Shown in pieces: positions 17,688 to 27,034 of a stretch of 39,312 nt of DNA (the first letter of the stretch is position 1; every line of letters begins with the position of its first letter). Made by a program: the position numbers and the translations under genes. The stretch is from Flavobacteriales bacterium. Lineage in GTDB: Bacteria > Bacteroidota > Bacteroidia > Flavobacteriales > BACL11. Location: NCBI GenBank assembly GCA_002696275.1, contig NZRO01000039.1:68831-108142 (forward strand), written 5' to 3'. A model generated the notes under the pieces. It made no database searches. It was not told the DNA's origin and saw nothing but the letters and a program-made list of their open reading frames with translations.

Positions 17688-18770
17688 TTACAAATTTATT
17701 CTACACCCTATAGCGTGAGATCCTTTAAACGGATCAGTAGCGGTGTATGAGTAATCTACTCCAAAAGTAGATCCATTACCCATTGGTAATTCAACAGTAA
17801 AACCTGCTGTAGGGCCTGTCAATGCAGTAGAAGTAGTCTCAATATCACCTATTCCCTCCTCATAAACATATCCCATTCTTGCCATAAAATAATCTTTATA
17901 AGAATATTCCGTCCCTATTCTATATTGATCTTTCTGAAAAGAATTTGAAGTAAATGTTCCAGCGCAAGTAACCCTATGATCTAATATTATTATATCATAA
18001 GACATACCAATATTAAATAATGAAGGTAATTCAAAGAAAGATGATCTTTGTTCTACTGTCATTTTATAATCATCTTCACTTCCAACTATTCCTCTAAATG
18101 AAAGTCCATCTCCAGAGAAAGACATCCTAGGACCCCAGTTTTTAAATGAAATTCCAAATTTCAATTCATCTTGTTCTCCAGTTCTGTACTGAATACCCGC
18201 GTCTAAAGCTACTCCATTAGCACTTACATCCGCAATTTGTTCTGAAATCATTCTAAGAGTAAAACCCCCTTGAATACTGTTTGAAAAAACATGCGCATAA
18301 GAGGCTCCAATATTCATAAACTTTGGTGAAAATGTTCCAATACCCCCATCAGGCATATCTACTGTAGTAATTTCAATATCACCAAAATCCATTGCCATAA
18401 CACCAATTCCTAATACTCCTGATTCACTTACTCTTTGAGAAAATCCGAAAGTACTTATACTACTCACCGATTCATCCGCATTAAATAATTCGTTTCCATA
18501 TTGTAACCATGATGTTTGTGAGAATATTAATTCTGTTTGCTCAGTTGACGCTAATCCTGCAACGTTAGAATACTGACCTTCAAGGCCAATCACTCCAGCA
18601 ACATTCGCGGCTCCCCAACCAGAAGTTCTAGAAAAAGGATTAATTAATAATTCTGCCGCACCAGCAGATCCAGATCTTATTGCTTGTTCTTGAGCAGTTC
18701 CATCTATTACAGAGAGTAATAATACTGCTGAAATTACAATTACCTTTAAACAATGAGTTATTTTTTTCAT
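17688..18770 (-). CDS. PorV/PorQ family outer-membrane barrel protein
   Basis: About 360 residues from the ATG at 18770 (MKKITHCLK), with signal peptide ending at DGTAQE; an ATG at 18785 would add five residues. The mature start, with GSAGAAELLINPFSRTSGWGAANVA, is the hallmark of the PorV/PorQ group, and the rest is alternating beta strands (FGFSQRV, LGIGVMAMDFGD, FKNWGPRMSF) ending in a C-terminal strand with GCRINL. PorV itself shuttles T9SS cargo from the SprA translocon to the attachment complex. This copy lies last in an operon with a TonB receptor and a giant T9SS substrate, so I infer a dedicated paralogue for that substrate, not the housekeeping PorV. That assignment is not proven by sequence. 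Confidence 0.82.
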   Translation of the reverse strand: MKKITHCLKVIVISAVLLLSVIDGTAQEQAIRSGSAGAAELLINPFSRTSGWGAANVAGVIGLEGQYSNVAGLASTEQTELIFSQTSWLQYGNELFNADESVSSISTFGFSQRVSESGVLGIGVMAMDFGDIEITTVDMPDGGIGTFSPKFMNIGASYAHVFSNSIQGGFTLRMISEQIADVSANGVALDAGIQYRTGEQDELKFGISFKNWGPRMSFSGDGLSFRGIVGSEDDYKMTVEQRSSFFELPSLFNIGMSYDIIILDHRVTCAGTFTSNSFQKDQYRIGTEYSYKDYFMARMGYVYEEGIGDIETTSTALTGPTAGFTVELPMGNGSTFGVDYSYTATDPFKGSHAIGCRINL

Positions 18771-18797
18771 ATTTAAAATTTTCATTTTTCTTTTTTA

Positions 18798-21700
18798 TTA
18801 GAATGTATCTAAGTCAACAGGACGTAATACACCAAACCATTTTAAAATCTTTTCCTGCTTTAAATTATCAATAGTTGTTTCAACATGAATAATATATAAA
18901 CCACTAGCAATAGGAATACCATGATCGTTCTTTAAATCCCAATCTACAGATGTTAATTGATCCGACTTTTTAATAGTCTTGATTAGAGTTCCGCTAACTG
19001 TATAGATTCTAATCAGGGACTCTTCAGGAAGGTTGGTTAGTTTTATTCTATTATCTAACTGACTTGTCTCGTATCCTGAATATCCATAATATGGATTTGG
19101 AACAACATTTATTAAATCTAAAGCGGACACCGCCTGTTGGTTATCATTTTGTTTAGATATTAAGTCTGAAGTATTAAACTCATATACAGGATCAAAATTA
19201 TTTATAGGAATCTCGGTAATTAATCTTGCTTTAGAATTTCCTGACCACGAGTTAGAAGTTGCTATAAAAGACTCTCCAACCTGATAGTCCGTTCCAGCGT
19301 GAGTTGCTTTCTTACCACCTAATATTTTAGGATAAGTAAGTTGTAATCTCGCATTATGTTTCTGCATATTTTTGTCGGCTACATAGTAGGTGTTACCAAC
19401 TACTAAATCATCAGCAGTACTTAATATTTGTGATGGCTCAACATTTACATATGGATTATATGAAGATTCAACTCTAAGTTTTACCCTCGCTGTATTATTT
19501 CCATTTTTTCCAAAAATCTTTGATCCTAAACCAGGAGCTAGTAAAGGAGCCCCTACCCAAGTAGTATGTTGGAATACTTTTGCAATATTTCCTTCAAAAG
19601 AATTAGAAGTAGAATCTGATAATAGGTTATAAATCCAGGCTCCTTCATCATAAGAAGGACATAAATCTTCGTTTAAATAATCATCTTCTGCTAAAACTGA
19701 CGCATCTCCTCCAATTACATATACAAAATGTTTACCTCCTAACAAATAACTTCCTCCAGAAAATTCTCCAGAATTAGTTGAATAAAATGGGAACTCCTCA
19801 GTAACAATGTTAGATGTTGGATTCCAGATCATGTCTCTTCCATTTTCTCCAGCTAACCAAGAATCTTCTGAGAAGATTACATTTAATCTTTCTCCTGTTT
19901 CTATGTCAATGACATAACCAGGAAACCAACCCATACCATAAGTTCCTGAGTTATCCGGATTACCATCTTTACCTACTGAAGGAGAACTTCTTAGTCCTAA
20001 TTTAGTTTGACCTCCTTCCGCTAAATTTTTATCATCAGAAGCTTCTACAACTACACATCTAGTCCATTTAGTTTGGTCTGGGGTAAATACAATATCTACG
20101 GAATTTAGTGTTGTTGCAGATGAATAAGGGAATGATGTATAATAATTTTGCCCTGGACCACTATTGAAGTGTGATGCAAATCTGTAAGGAGCCCAAGTAC
20201 CACCAGAAATCTCTAAACCTCCAAAAACTGTCGCGGATTGTTCTACAACAGTTTCATAAATTCCATTGGGATCCTCATCAGAAAAATAATCATCTAATTT
20301 GTCATCATCTTCATCAGAATAAGACCCTGAACGTATCCAGTTTAATCCGTATAAGAAAGGTTCATCATAATCTGGAAGTCCTGTTAACCATTTGTCGTAT
20401 GGATCATCAAACTCGATTTCACCTGATATAAATCCATTATTGGTATTTGTAATTGGATCACTAGTTGGTACTTCTACTTGGTTAAGTTTTATTGAGAATC
20501 CATGTTTGGGAAATAATTGTTCTACTCCTACATCTATTGATTTTGAACTAGATATTAAAGTATCATTTCCATTTAAAACAGTCCAATTTTCATAGGAAGT
20601 AACCGCTCCTTGTGGAGTTTTAACTGGCTGTTCTAAAATAACTGTATAATCTTCTCCTTTGATCTCAACTGGATCAACTACAGAAATAGTAATAGGTCCC
20701 ATTCCGTTCTTGTAAGAAGGGAATAAAGATTTACCATTCTCAAGAATTTCGTTAACAGTAGCAGAATCAATCTCTAATGTATTAGTACCGGTACCACTAC
20801 CTTCTACTCTTCTTATTTTAACCCCATCACCATAAGAAGCTCCTAAAACAGTACCTCCATTCTCAGGAGCAATTTGATGAGGAATTGCAGTATAAGGTCT
20901 AATATTTCTTCTTCCAGCGATATGAGGCTGATTTCTACCATCATAAAGTGGATTGTTAACATCATACGGATTTGCATTTATTTCTGCTGGATTAAATCCG
21001 TAAGCAATAGCCATATAATGATATGTTTTATGATTTACTAAAGTTGGATTACCTAAAGCAAACTTATCCTCAGTAACTCGAAACGAATATTCTACTCCTT
21101 CATCTACAGCTCCAGCTACACCAGACTCCATTAATGAAGGGATCTCTTCAACTGGAACATATACGTTCATGATAGGATCAAGATACTGATTAATTATTCC
21201 TTTTACACCATCCTTAATGTCTGAACGGAAAACTAATCTAGCTTTATCTGGATTATCAAGGTCCGTTACAGAGACTGTAGCGTCTTTTAATTGATACACT
21301 AAATAACCTTGGAATTTATAATTCTGATTATCTACATTTGAAGCTAATGTAATGTATGGATCTTTCTCTGAGTACTCTTCATTATAGTTATTAGAAGATT
21401 CTTTATTAGTTAAAGAAATAATTAATTCTTTATCTAATTCTCTAATTTCTAAATCTGGAGCATCAGGTCCATTCATAATATTAAAATTATTATCAAAAAG
21501 TGCTTGAGCTTCTCTATCGTATATCTTTACTAATTGAACAGATGCTTCATTTCCTCCTGCTTGAGCTCGTGCCCAAACCACTCCAGTAGTAATTGTATTT
21601 ACAGCTCCAGGTTCTAATGTAAAAGGACCGGCAGATTGAATAAATCTTCTATCAGCAGGTTGATTACCGGCTGTAACCTCTGACCATTCTTGTCCAGGGA

Positions 21701-22988
21701 AATCTGGATCTGACACTCCTGGAAACATGAAATTACAAAGATCAGTAGTGGCTCCAGGACCTGAACCCTTTCCATCTCCACCATAAGTCATAGGAACATT
21801 ATCTTTCCAAATACCTCTTAAATAATTGTAAATATGTGTTCCATTTTCAGGATTTCCTCTAACTGTAAAGTCATTGTTATAATATACAAATTTTGACATG
21901 ATAATCTGCTCTCCCTCTTCATCAATAATACCATCTCTATCATTATCTAATCCATCATTTGGATCTGCTAATGGTCCTTGAAAGAAATCTACTCCAATAG
22001 CAGGTGGATTAAATCCATATCCTTGTGCTCCCTCATCTTCTGCATCACCATTATAACAGATACCTAATCCTAAACTCACATCACAACCAACATAATCATC
22101 TAAATAATAGCCTAGATCTGGATCAACCCATTGCCCAAAATATACATCTGATAATGGTAGTGTAGATCTATTAATAATCTTATAATTATAGAAAGTCATA
22201 TCATTAATCTCATTATCAGCTGTAAAACCAAATGCTTGAGCATGAATTTCTAATCCAATTGGATCTGCTTCTGTTTCTGTATGGATATTTCCTTTATCAT
22301 TAAATATCCACCATAATGTTTGATCTCCATATAACTCAGCTTCATCATTGTCTCCAGTTATATTATAATCTGGATAATCACCCAGTAAAGGTTCATAGAT
22401 TCCATTTCCATTTAGATCATAGAATGGAGCTAAAAATTGATCTTGAGCAGAATTACCATTAGCTGGCCAGTTCATAATAGATTCCGGTATCATAGATTGA
22501 TCATAAGTTGGGTCAGATCCAAATCTAGCTACAAACTCTTCCACTTCTGCCCTTGTGATTTTAAAATGTTTGTCCCAGATATTACACTCATCTGAAGTTA
22601 TAGTACCTGTTGCAATATCTAATGGCCCAGGCCAGAAATCATTTCCCCCTTGTCTGTAAGTCATAGCGGCAACCTTCAACTGACCTCCAGCATCTACACC
22701 ACCAATCCATAAAGAACCAGCAAATAAAGAATTTAATCCACTTCCTTTTGGAATCTCATATTGAGCATCTGATAAATTCCACCACATATCACCTCCACCT
22801 AAAATAGTAGCTCTTACATTATTTACATCGATATCCGTTTGAGATGTTGCAGGAGAACATCCTGAAGCAACTTTAGAATAATTACTAGAATTCATATTAG
22901 GGTTCGGAACATTTTCTTTTGCAGTAATTCCAAAACTCGTCAGAAATGCAATTACAAATGTTATTATTATTTGTTTATTAAATTTCAT
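18798..22988 (-). CDS. Giant T9SS-secreted protein (type A C-terminal domain), function unknown
   Basis: About 1396 residues from the ATG at 22988, with a signal peptide (MKFNKQIIITFVIAF to ITAKE); an ATG at 23015 would add nine residues. The N-terminal part contains VRATILGGGDMWWNLSD and SLFAGSLWIGGVDAGGQLKVAA, typical of a widespread, unnamed Bacteroidota family. Acidic loops such as DNDRDGIIDEEGE and DLNGNGIYEP look like calcium sites. The middle is beta-rich with no catalytic motif I recognise. The end (VVPNPYYGYSGYE, IRIYTVSGTLIKTI, GIPIASGLYIIHVET, then RPVDLDTF) is a type A T9SS sorting domain with an extra tail. It should be exported to the cell surface. It sits between a SusC-like receptor and a PorV paralogue. 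Confidence 0.85.
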   Translation of the reverse strand: MKFNKQIIITFVIAFLTSFGITAKENVPNPNMNSSNYSKVASGCSPATSQTDIDVNNVRATILGGGDMWWNLSDAQYEIPKGSGLNSLFAGSLWIGGVDAGGQLKVAAMTYRQGGNDFWPGPLDIATGTITSDECNIWDKHFKITRAEVEEFVARFGSDPTYDQSMIPESIMNWPANGNSAQDQFLAPFYDLNGNGIYEPLLGDYPDYNITGDNDEAELYGDQTLWWIFNDKGNIHTETEADPIGLEIHAQAFGFTADNEINDMTFYNYKIINRSTLPLSDVYFGQWVDPDLGYYLDDYVGCDVSLGLGICYNGDAEDEGAQGYGFNPPAIGVDFFQGPLADPNDGLDNDRDGIIDEEGEQIIMSKFVYYNNDFTVRGNPENGTHIYNYLRGIWKDNVPMTYGGDGKGSGPGATTDLCNFMFPGVSDPDFPGQEWSEVTAGNQPADRRFIQSAGPFTLEPGAVNTITTGVVWARAQAGGNEASVQLVKIYDREAQALFDNNFNIMNGPDAPDLEIRELDKELIISLTNKESSNNYNEEYSEKDPYITLASNVDNQNYKFQGYLVYQLKDATVSVTDLDNPDKARLVFRSDIKDGVKGIINQYLDPIMNVYVPVEEIPSLMESGVAGAVDEGVEYSFRVTEDKFALGNPTLVNHKTYHYMAIAYGFNPAEINANPYDVNNPLYDGRNQPHIAGRRNIRPYTAIPHQIAPENGGTVLGASYGDGVKIRRVEGSGTGTNTLEIDSATVNEILENGKSLFPSYKNGMGPITISVVDPVEIKGEDYTVILEQPVKTPQGAVTSYENWTVLNGNDTLISSSKSIDVGVEQLFPKHGFSIKLNQVEVPTSDPITNTNNGFISGEIEFDDPYDKWLTGLPDYDEPFLYGLNWIRSGSYSDEDDDKLDDYFSDEDPNGIYETVVEQSATVFGGLEISGGTWAPYRFASHFNSGPGQNYYTSFPYSSATTLNSVDIVFTPDQTKWTRCVVVEASDDKNLAEGGQTKLGLRSSPSVGKDGNPDNSGTYGMGWFPGYVIDIETGERLNVIFSEDSWLAGENGRDMIWNPTSNIVTEEFPFYSTNSGEFSGGSYLLGGKHFVYVIGGDASVLAEDDYLNEDLCPSYDEGAWIYNLLSDSTSNSFEGNIAKVFQHTTWVGAPLLAPGLGSKIFGKNGNNTARVKLRVESSYNPYVNVEPSQILSTADDLVVGNTYYVADKNMQKHNARLQLTYPKILGGKKATHAGTDYQVGESFIATSNSWSGNSKARLITEIPINNFDPVYEFNTSDLISKQNDNQQAVSALDLINVVPNPYYGYSGYETSQLDNRIKLTNLPEESLIRIYTVSGTLIKTIKKSDQLTSVDWDLKNDHGIPIASGLYIIHVETTIDNLKQEKILKWFGVLRPVDLDTF

Positions 22989-23027
22989 ATTTATAAATGA
23001 TTTTTTTGATATCATAATTAATTTTTA

Positions 23028-25364
23028 TTAAAAGGTAAGCGATAAACCTAATCTAAATGTTCTTGGCAAACTATAATGTGACGGATTGTTTACCGCTAAC
23101 GAATATAAATATCTGAAGGAATCAGGGTTGTTTCTACTCATAATATCATTCTGTGATTCTGCAGCTGTTAAATATCCATCATCCTCTGGATTACCAGTAG
23201 CTCTGTATACACTAATAATGTTTTTAGCATCTAAAAGATTCTGAATTTGTAAATAAGCATTAACAAAAGAGGATTTTTTCTTATTCCATTTAATTTCAAA
23301 ATTCTTATTAAACTTAGCATTTAATCTAAACTGCCATGGCAATCTAGATCCATTAATACTACCCATAAGAGTAGAACGATCATTAATTCCATCAGCTGCT
23401 TCCTGAGTAATATTTGACTGTCTTGAATAAGGAGTTCCAGAACCTGCAGACATCATAATATTAGCTCCAGCATCTTCAAATATTTTCAAACCAAATAAAA
23501 CTGGACCTGTATATTTATCTCCGGTTTTATATCTATAATCTACAGATGCGGAGAGAGCATGTCTTTGATCATAAGATAATGGGATAGTTGTTCTTAAATT
23601 TGGCTGACCTGTATTAACCAAACTATATCCGGAGGAAGCTGATGAACCTGTACCATCAGCAAATTGTAAGGTATAGTTAGTAGTCATTTGTACTCTTCCA
23701 GTTCTTCTTAAGTCGTAGCTTGCAGAAAATCCTTTTACAGTACCAAAGTCAATATTCTGATACATCATATAAGTAGCAGGATAAGCACCCAGTACATTTG
23801 TAACCTGAATCATATCTCTCAATTCTTTGTAAAATAAAGACATCTTTAGCGCTGAAGAAAGAGTTAATTTCTTAGCAAAACCTAGTTCGTAATCTATAGT
23901 TTTTTCTGGTTTCAAATCAGGATTATTTAAAAGAGCTCCTACATTATCTTCCATATATAAATAATCCAATGGCTCAATTCTATTAGCTGATGGAGGTCTT
24001 TGAGTTAAAACATCATAGTGAGCAAAGAACTGTGCTTCATCTGAGATTGGGAAAGAGAATGCAATACGTGGCATAAAAGTTGTTTGAGCCTTATAATCTA
24101 CAAAAGCATCATCTGTCTTGTAACCACCTTTAACTGCTTTAATCGCATCCTCGTCTAATAATGGAGAAATTTTTCCTTCAGCAGCTTCTGCTAATAAAGT
24201 AGGGTCTGAAATTTGAACTCCTTGCTCATTATACCAATTATCTCCATCTCTATATCCAACAATTCTTGATGCATCTTCAATATTATCTACATATACTACA
24301 AAATTATCACCAATAGAAGAAGGATGATTCAAATCTTCCCAATCTAAATTATCAGGATCAGGATTTGGTAACAATGATTTAGCGGCTTGTGTATTAGCTA
24401 GAGACGGATTAAATAATAAATATTTATCATTTAATACTGGTTGGTTTGCATCATAGTTATCTATACGTAAACCTATATTAAATAATAAATCATTAACTGC
24501 AAATTTATCTTGAATATAACCAGCTGTGTAAATGGGACTAAACGCAGCTACTTCTCTTCTTAACTGATTTTCTGAGATTACTGTTCCAATTTCATTCTGT
24601 GGCGTAACAGACCCCTTTTCAACTAAATTTCCATCTTTATTTCTATGACCAAAGTAATCTGTTAAAGTAGGGGTCCCAGAAATAGGATTTCCAAAAGCAT
24701 CAAATCCAAAATAATAAACATAATTAGACCCTCCGTTTAATAACTCATTTGCACTAAAATAATTAATACTTAATTGGTCAGGGTCTAGATTGTCAATATC
24801 AATCCAATTTATATCATCATAATTATATCCTTCAAGATTTCCTCTTAAATTATAATCAAAGGTAGATTGTTGACTTAATCCAATCCCCTGATACTGATTA
24901 CCATCTGCATCAGAATAATAAAATATAGGATTACCCAAATTATCATACTGTTGCTCATTTAACCTATTAAAATCTACAGTGTCTTGAAAAATTCCATTTG
25001 CATCAAATATAGGTATTGGATTGTATATATCTCTTTGAACTATATGTTTATTAGTTAGTTGACGAGCAAGAGTCCACAAACCATTTGCTCCTACTCCCCA
25101 GTACTTATCTACTCTAGTCTCTCTTTCAAAACCAAAAGAAATCTCATGATCTCCTACATCAGCGGAAGCAGAGAACTTAAAAGTTGATTGTGTATTATAC
25201 TGTCGATTTGCACCAGTGTATTGTGTCCCCCAATTACCAAATAAAGAATAAACAGAAGATGGTCCATCTCCATTTCTTAATCCCTGTCCCTGAAGATCAA
25301 ACTCTGTTCTAATAACTCCATCAGCTCCATATCCAGAAATATATTGTGAGACATTCCATATTGC
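23028..25364 (-). CDS. TonB-dependent receptor, C-terminal part (downstream of a frameshift)
   Basis: This is the beta-barrel part of the receptor whose N-terminal part lies at 25277-26914. The frame is open back to a stop at 25365-25367 and contains no ATG before 25079; the TTG at 25077-25079 is internal. Translating 25080-25364 gives sensible barrel sequence (GYGADGVIRTEFDLQG, SVYSLFGNWGTQYTG, HEISFGFERETRVDKYWG) that runs directly into WTLARQL, so the two parts were one protein of about 1295 residues. It includes LKPEKTIDYELGFAKKL and ends in a barrel strand RTFRLGLSLTF. As sequenced it has no start of its own. Either the gene is broken, or one base is missing in the assembly. Confidence 0.85.
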   Translation of the reverse strand, partial: AIWNVSQYISGYGADGVIRTEFDLQGQGLRNGDGPSSVYSLFGNWGTQYTGANRQYNTQSTFKFSASADVGDHEISFGFERETRVDKYWGVGANGLWTLARQLTNKHIVQRDIYNPIPIFDANGIFQDTVDFNRLNEQQYDNLGNPIFYYSDADGNQYQGIGLSQQSTFDYNLRGNLEGYNYDDINWIDIDNLDPDQLSINYFSANELLNGGSNYVYYFGFDAFGNPISGTPTLTDYFGHRNKDGNLVEKGSVTPQNEIGTVISENQLRREVAAFSPIYTAGYIQDKFAVNDLLFNIGLRIDNYDANQPVLNDKYLLFNPSLANTQAAKSLLPNPDPDNLDWEDLNHPSSIGDNFVVYVDNIEDASRIVGYRDGDNWYNEQGVQISDPTLLAEAAEGKISPLLDEDAIKAVKGGYKTDDAFVDYKAQTTFMPRIAFSFPISDEAQFFAHYDVLTQRPPSANRIEPLDYLYMEDNVGALLNNPDLKPEKTIDYELGFAKKLTLSSALKMSLFYKELRDMIQVTNVLGAYPATYMMYQNIDFGTVKGFSASYDLRRTGRVQMTTNYTLQFADGTGSSASSGYSLVNTGQPNLRTTIPLSYDQRHALSASVDYRYKTGDKYTGPVLFGLKIFEDAGANIMMSAGSGTPYSRQSNITQEAADGINDRSTLMGSINGSRLPWQFRLNAKFNKNFEIKWNKKKSSFVNAYLQIQNLLDAKNIISVYRATGNPEDDGYLTAAESQNDIMSRNNPDSFRYLYSLAVNNPSHYSLPRTFRLGLSLTF

Positions 25365-26914
25365 TCAAACATGTCGTAGTAAGCACTAGTATAATTTGCT
25401 GCGTCTGGGTTGTGAGTAGTGGAATCAAAAAACTCATATAATGTATCTCTCCATCCTAACAAAATTTGTCCCGAGTAAGGAATGCCTGTAATTGAATCTA
25501 TAGCTGTTCCATTTCCATATACAGGAGCTTTATGAGTAACAAAATTCCCAACATGTCCATAATTAAACAAATTGTACTTATGTCGCTCATCATAAGTCTG
25601 ATAATAATTAGATGTGTAATCTCCCTGTATTGTTATATATGCGTTTTTAATCAAGCTGGAACTTTTCTCACTGTTAGATTCCTCGGTACCAAACTTTTGA
25701 GTAAGTCTTCCAAAAACTCTCCATGTTTCCTGAGTTGAAGTACTGTTATTAGATGAGCTAAACATAGATCTCCAATAGCTATAATTTTGACCATCGCTCT
25801 TGTAATATGTCCCTCCTAAAGATAAGAAAGTATTTTTAGCTGGTTTTATATCTAATTTACCAGCAAAATTGTATCTAAACTTATTTGTATTTAATTTTGC
25901 TTGAACATTTTCAAAGTCATCCTCAGTTAAGAAATCAGAAGTACTTAAGAAACCAGCAGCGGCATTAGGAGCAATAATAAATGGGGTCGCTTTTAATTCC
26001 GCTAATTTATTATCTTTAACCTTCCACATTCCTATTGCTGATGGATCCGAGTCATCTACATTTCTTAATTCTCCGGATAAAAAGAATCCAACAACTGAAT
26101 TTCCTTTCGTTCCATCTGAGTTAGTTTTTCTAAAAATAGGTCCCGAAAGAGCAAATCCTAATAAGTCGTAATTATAATCATCGAATAATCTTGAAGACTC
26201 ATACTCAAAAGATCCAAACAATTTATTAGATGGACCTTTTGTTGTTACCTCAATAACTCCTCCAGTAGCATCTCCATACTTAGCTGGAAGACCTCCTGTA
26301 ACCACAGTAATCTGTTCTATTGCTGAAGTAGGAACTCCCATTGTACCTCTTACTTTAATACCGTCTACAATATAAGAGGTCGCATCTGAACGAGAACCTC
26401 TAACATTTACAGCATCACCTTCATCCTTCTGATATATACCTGCTGTTGTAGAAGCAATAGAGTTGATACTCTTCGTTGGCAGCGCTACAATTTCTTTTGA
26501 AGTTTTTGTTTCTCCAGATAGATTACCCTGGTCAATGAGTGGCTTTGTAAACCCTTTCACCTCAATTTCATCTACTAAAACCCCTTCTGTCATTTTTATA
26601 GCATTATCACCTGTTAGATAAGTAATCTTATTTGCAGAAATAATTACTCCCTCCAAGGAGAAAGTTGTATATCCAGCAAAGGAAGCTTTGACGGTGTAGG
26701 TACCAGGATCAATTGGTTTAATAGTAAAACTACCATCTAAACCAGTAGAGGTACCACCTTTTTGCACACCATTTTTCATTATTACAACATTCGCAAAATC
26801 AACCGGAGCGCCAGTAACTCTATTTGTAATAACCCCCTTAAGGGTCCCTGTCTGGGCAAATGTAATTGTAGCAAATAATCCAAAAAGTGTTGTTAAGTAT
26901 ATTTTTTTAAACAT
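25277..26914 (-). CDS. TonB-dependent receptor, N-terminal part (frameshifted)
   Basis: 545 residues before a premature stop. Signal peptide 1-20 (TITFAQ), a carboxypeptidase-regulatory-like domain (22-105, LKGVITNRVTGAPVDFANV), then the plug (about 120-230) with DEGDAVNVRGSRSDATSYIVDG, and the first barrel strands. This is a SusC-like outer-membrane receptor that would use TonB energy to import a bulky ligand. Reading breaks near 25335-25342: the last residues FLDMELMELLEQS look unlike a barrel, while the neighbouring frame continues well. One extra T in the TTT there would restore NIFSGYGADGV. It heads the operon with the giant secreted protein and PorV paralogue and has a near-consensus promoter. 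The ligand is unknown. Confidence 0.85.
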   Translation of the reverse strand: MFKKIYLTTLFGLFATITFAQTGTLKGVITNRVTGAPVDFANVVIMKNGVQKGGTSTGLDGSFTIKPIDPGTYTVKASFAGYTTFSLEGVIISANKITYLTGDNAIKMTEGVLVDEIEVKGFTKPLIDQGNLSGETKTSKEIVALPTKSINSIASTTAGIYQKDEGDAVNVRGSRSDATSYIVDGIKVRGTMGVPTSAIEQITVVTGGLPAKYGDATGGVIEVTTKGPSNKLFGSFEYESSRLFDDYNYDLLGFALSGPIFRKTNSDGTKGNSVVGFFLSGELRNVDDSDPSAIGMWKVKDNKLAELKATPFIIAPNAAAGFLSTSDFLTEDDFENVQAKLNTNKFRYNFAGKLDIKPAKNTFLSLGGTYYKSDGQNYSYWRSMFSSSNNSTSTQETWRVFGRLTQKFGTEESNSEKSSSLIKNAYITIQGDYTSNYYQTYDERHKYNLFNYGHVGNFVTHKAPVYGNGTAIDSITGIPYSGQILLGWRDTLYEFFDSTTHNPDAANYTSAYYDMFEQYGMSHNIFLDMELMELLEQSLIFRDRD

Positions 26915-26955
26915 AGGTATATAAATGTTTTATTAAAATTTATTATCAAAGGCGG

Positions 26956-26985
26956 TAAAGATAATAACTTTTACTATTGCCACAA
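26956..26985 (-). promoter_or_regulatory. Promoter for the receptor/secreted-protein/PorV operon
   Basis: Reverse strand: TTG at 26985-26983, a 19-base spacer, then TATCTTTA at 26963-26956 (one mismatch to TAnnTTTG). The spacing is the Bacteroidota optimum. The leader to the ATG at 26914 would be about 36 bases. Confidence 0.6.
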
Positions 26986-27022
26986 AAAAATCTCTTCACT
27001 ATTATACTACTATTTTTATTTG

Positions 27023-27030
27023 TAAAATTG
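27023..27030 (+). promoter_or_regulatory. Possible -7 box (TAAAATTG) for the lipoprotein gene
   Basis: TAAAATTG has one mismatch to TAnnTTTG and ends four bases before the GTG start at 27035, implying a leaderless mRNA. No -33 box at the expected distance. Confidence 0.35.
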
Positions 27031-27034
27031 CAGT

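Noticed and set aside
25077-25079. TTG as the start of a separate barrel gene
   Set aside because: The same frame is open another 285 bases upstream and encodes good receptor sequence continuous with the N-terminal part; the TTG is internal.
25335-25367. Programmed -1 ribosomal frameshift in the TonB receptor
   Set aside because: No slippery heptamer or clear downstream pseudoknot; a one-base loss explains it more simply.
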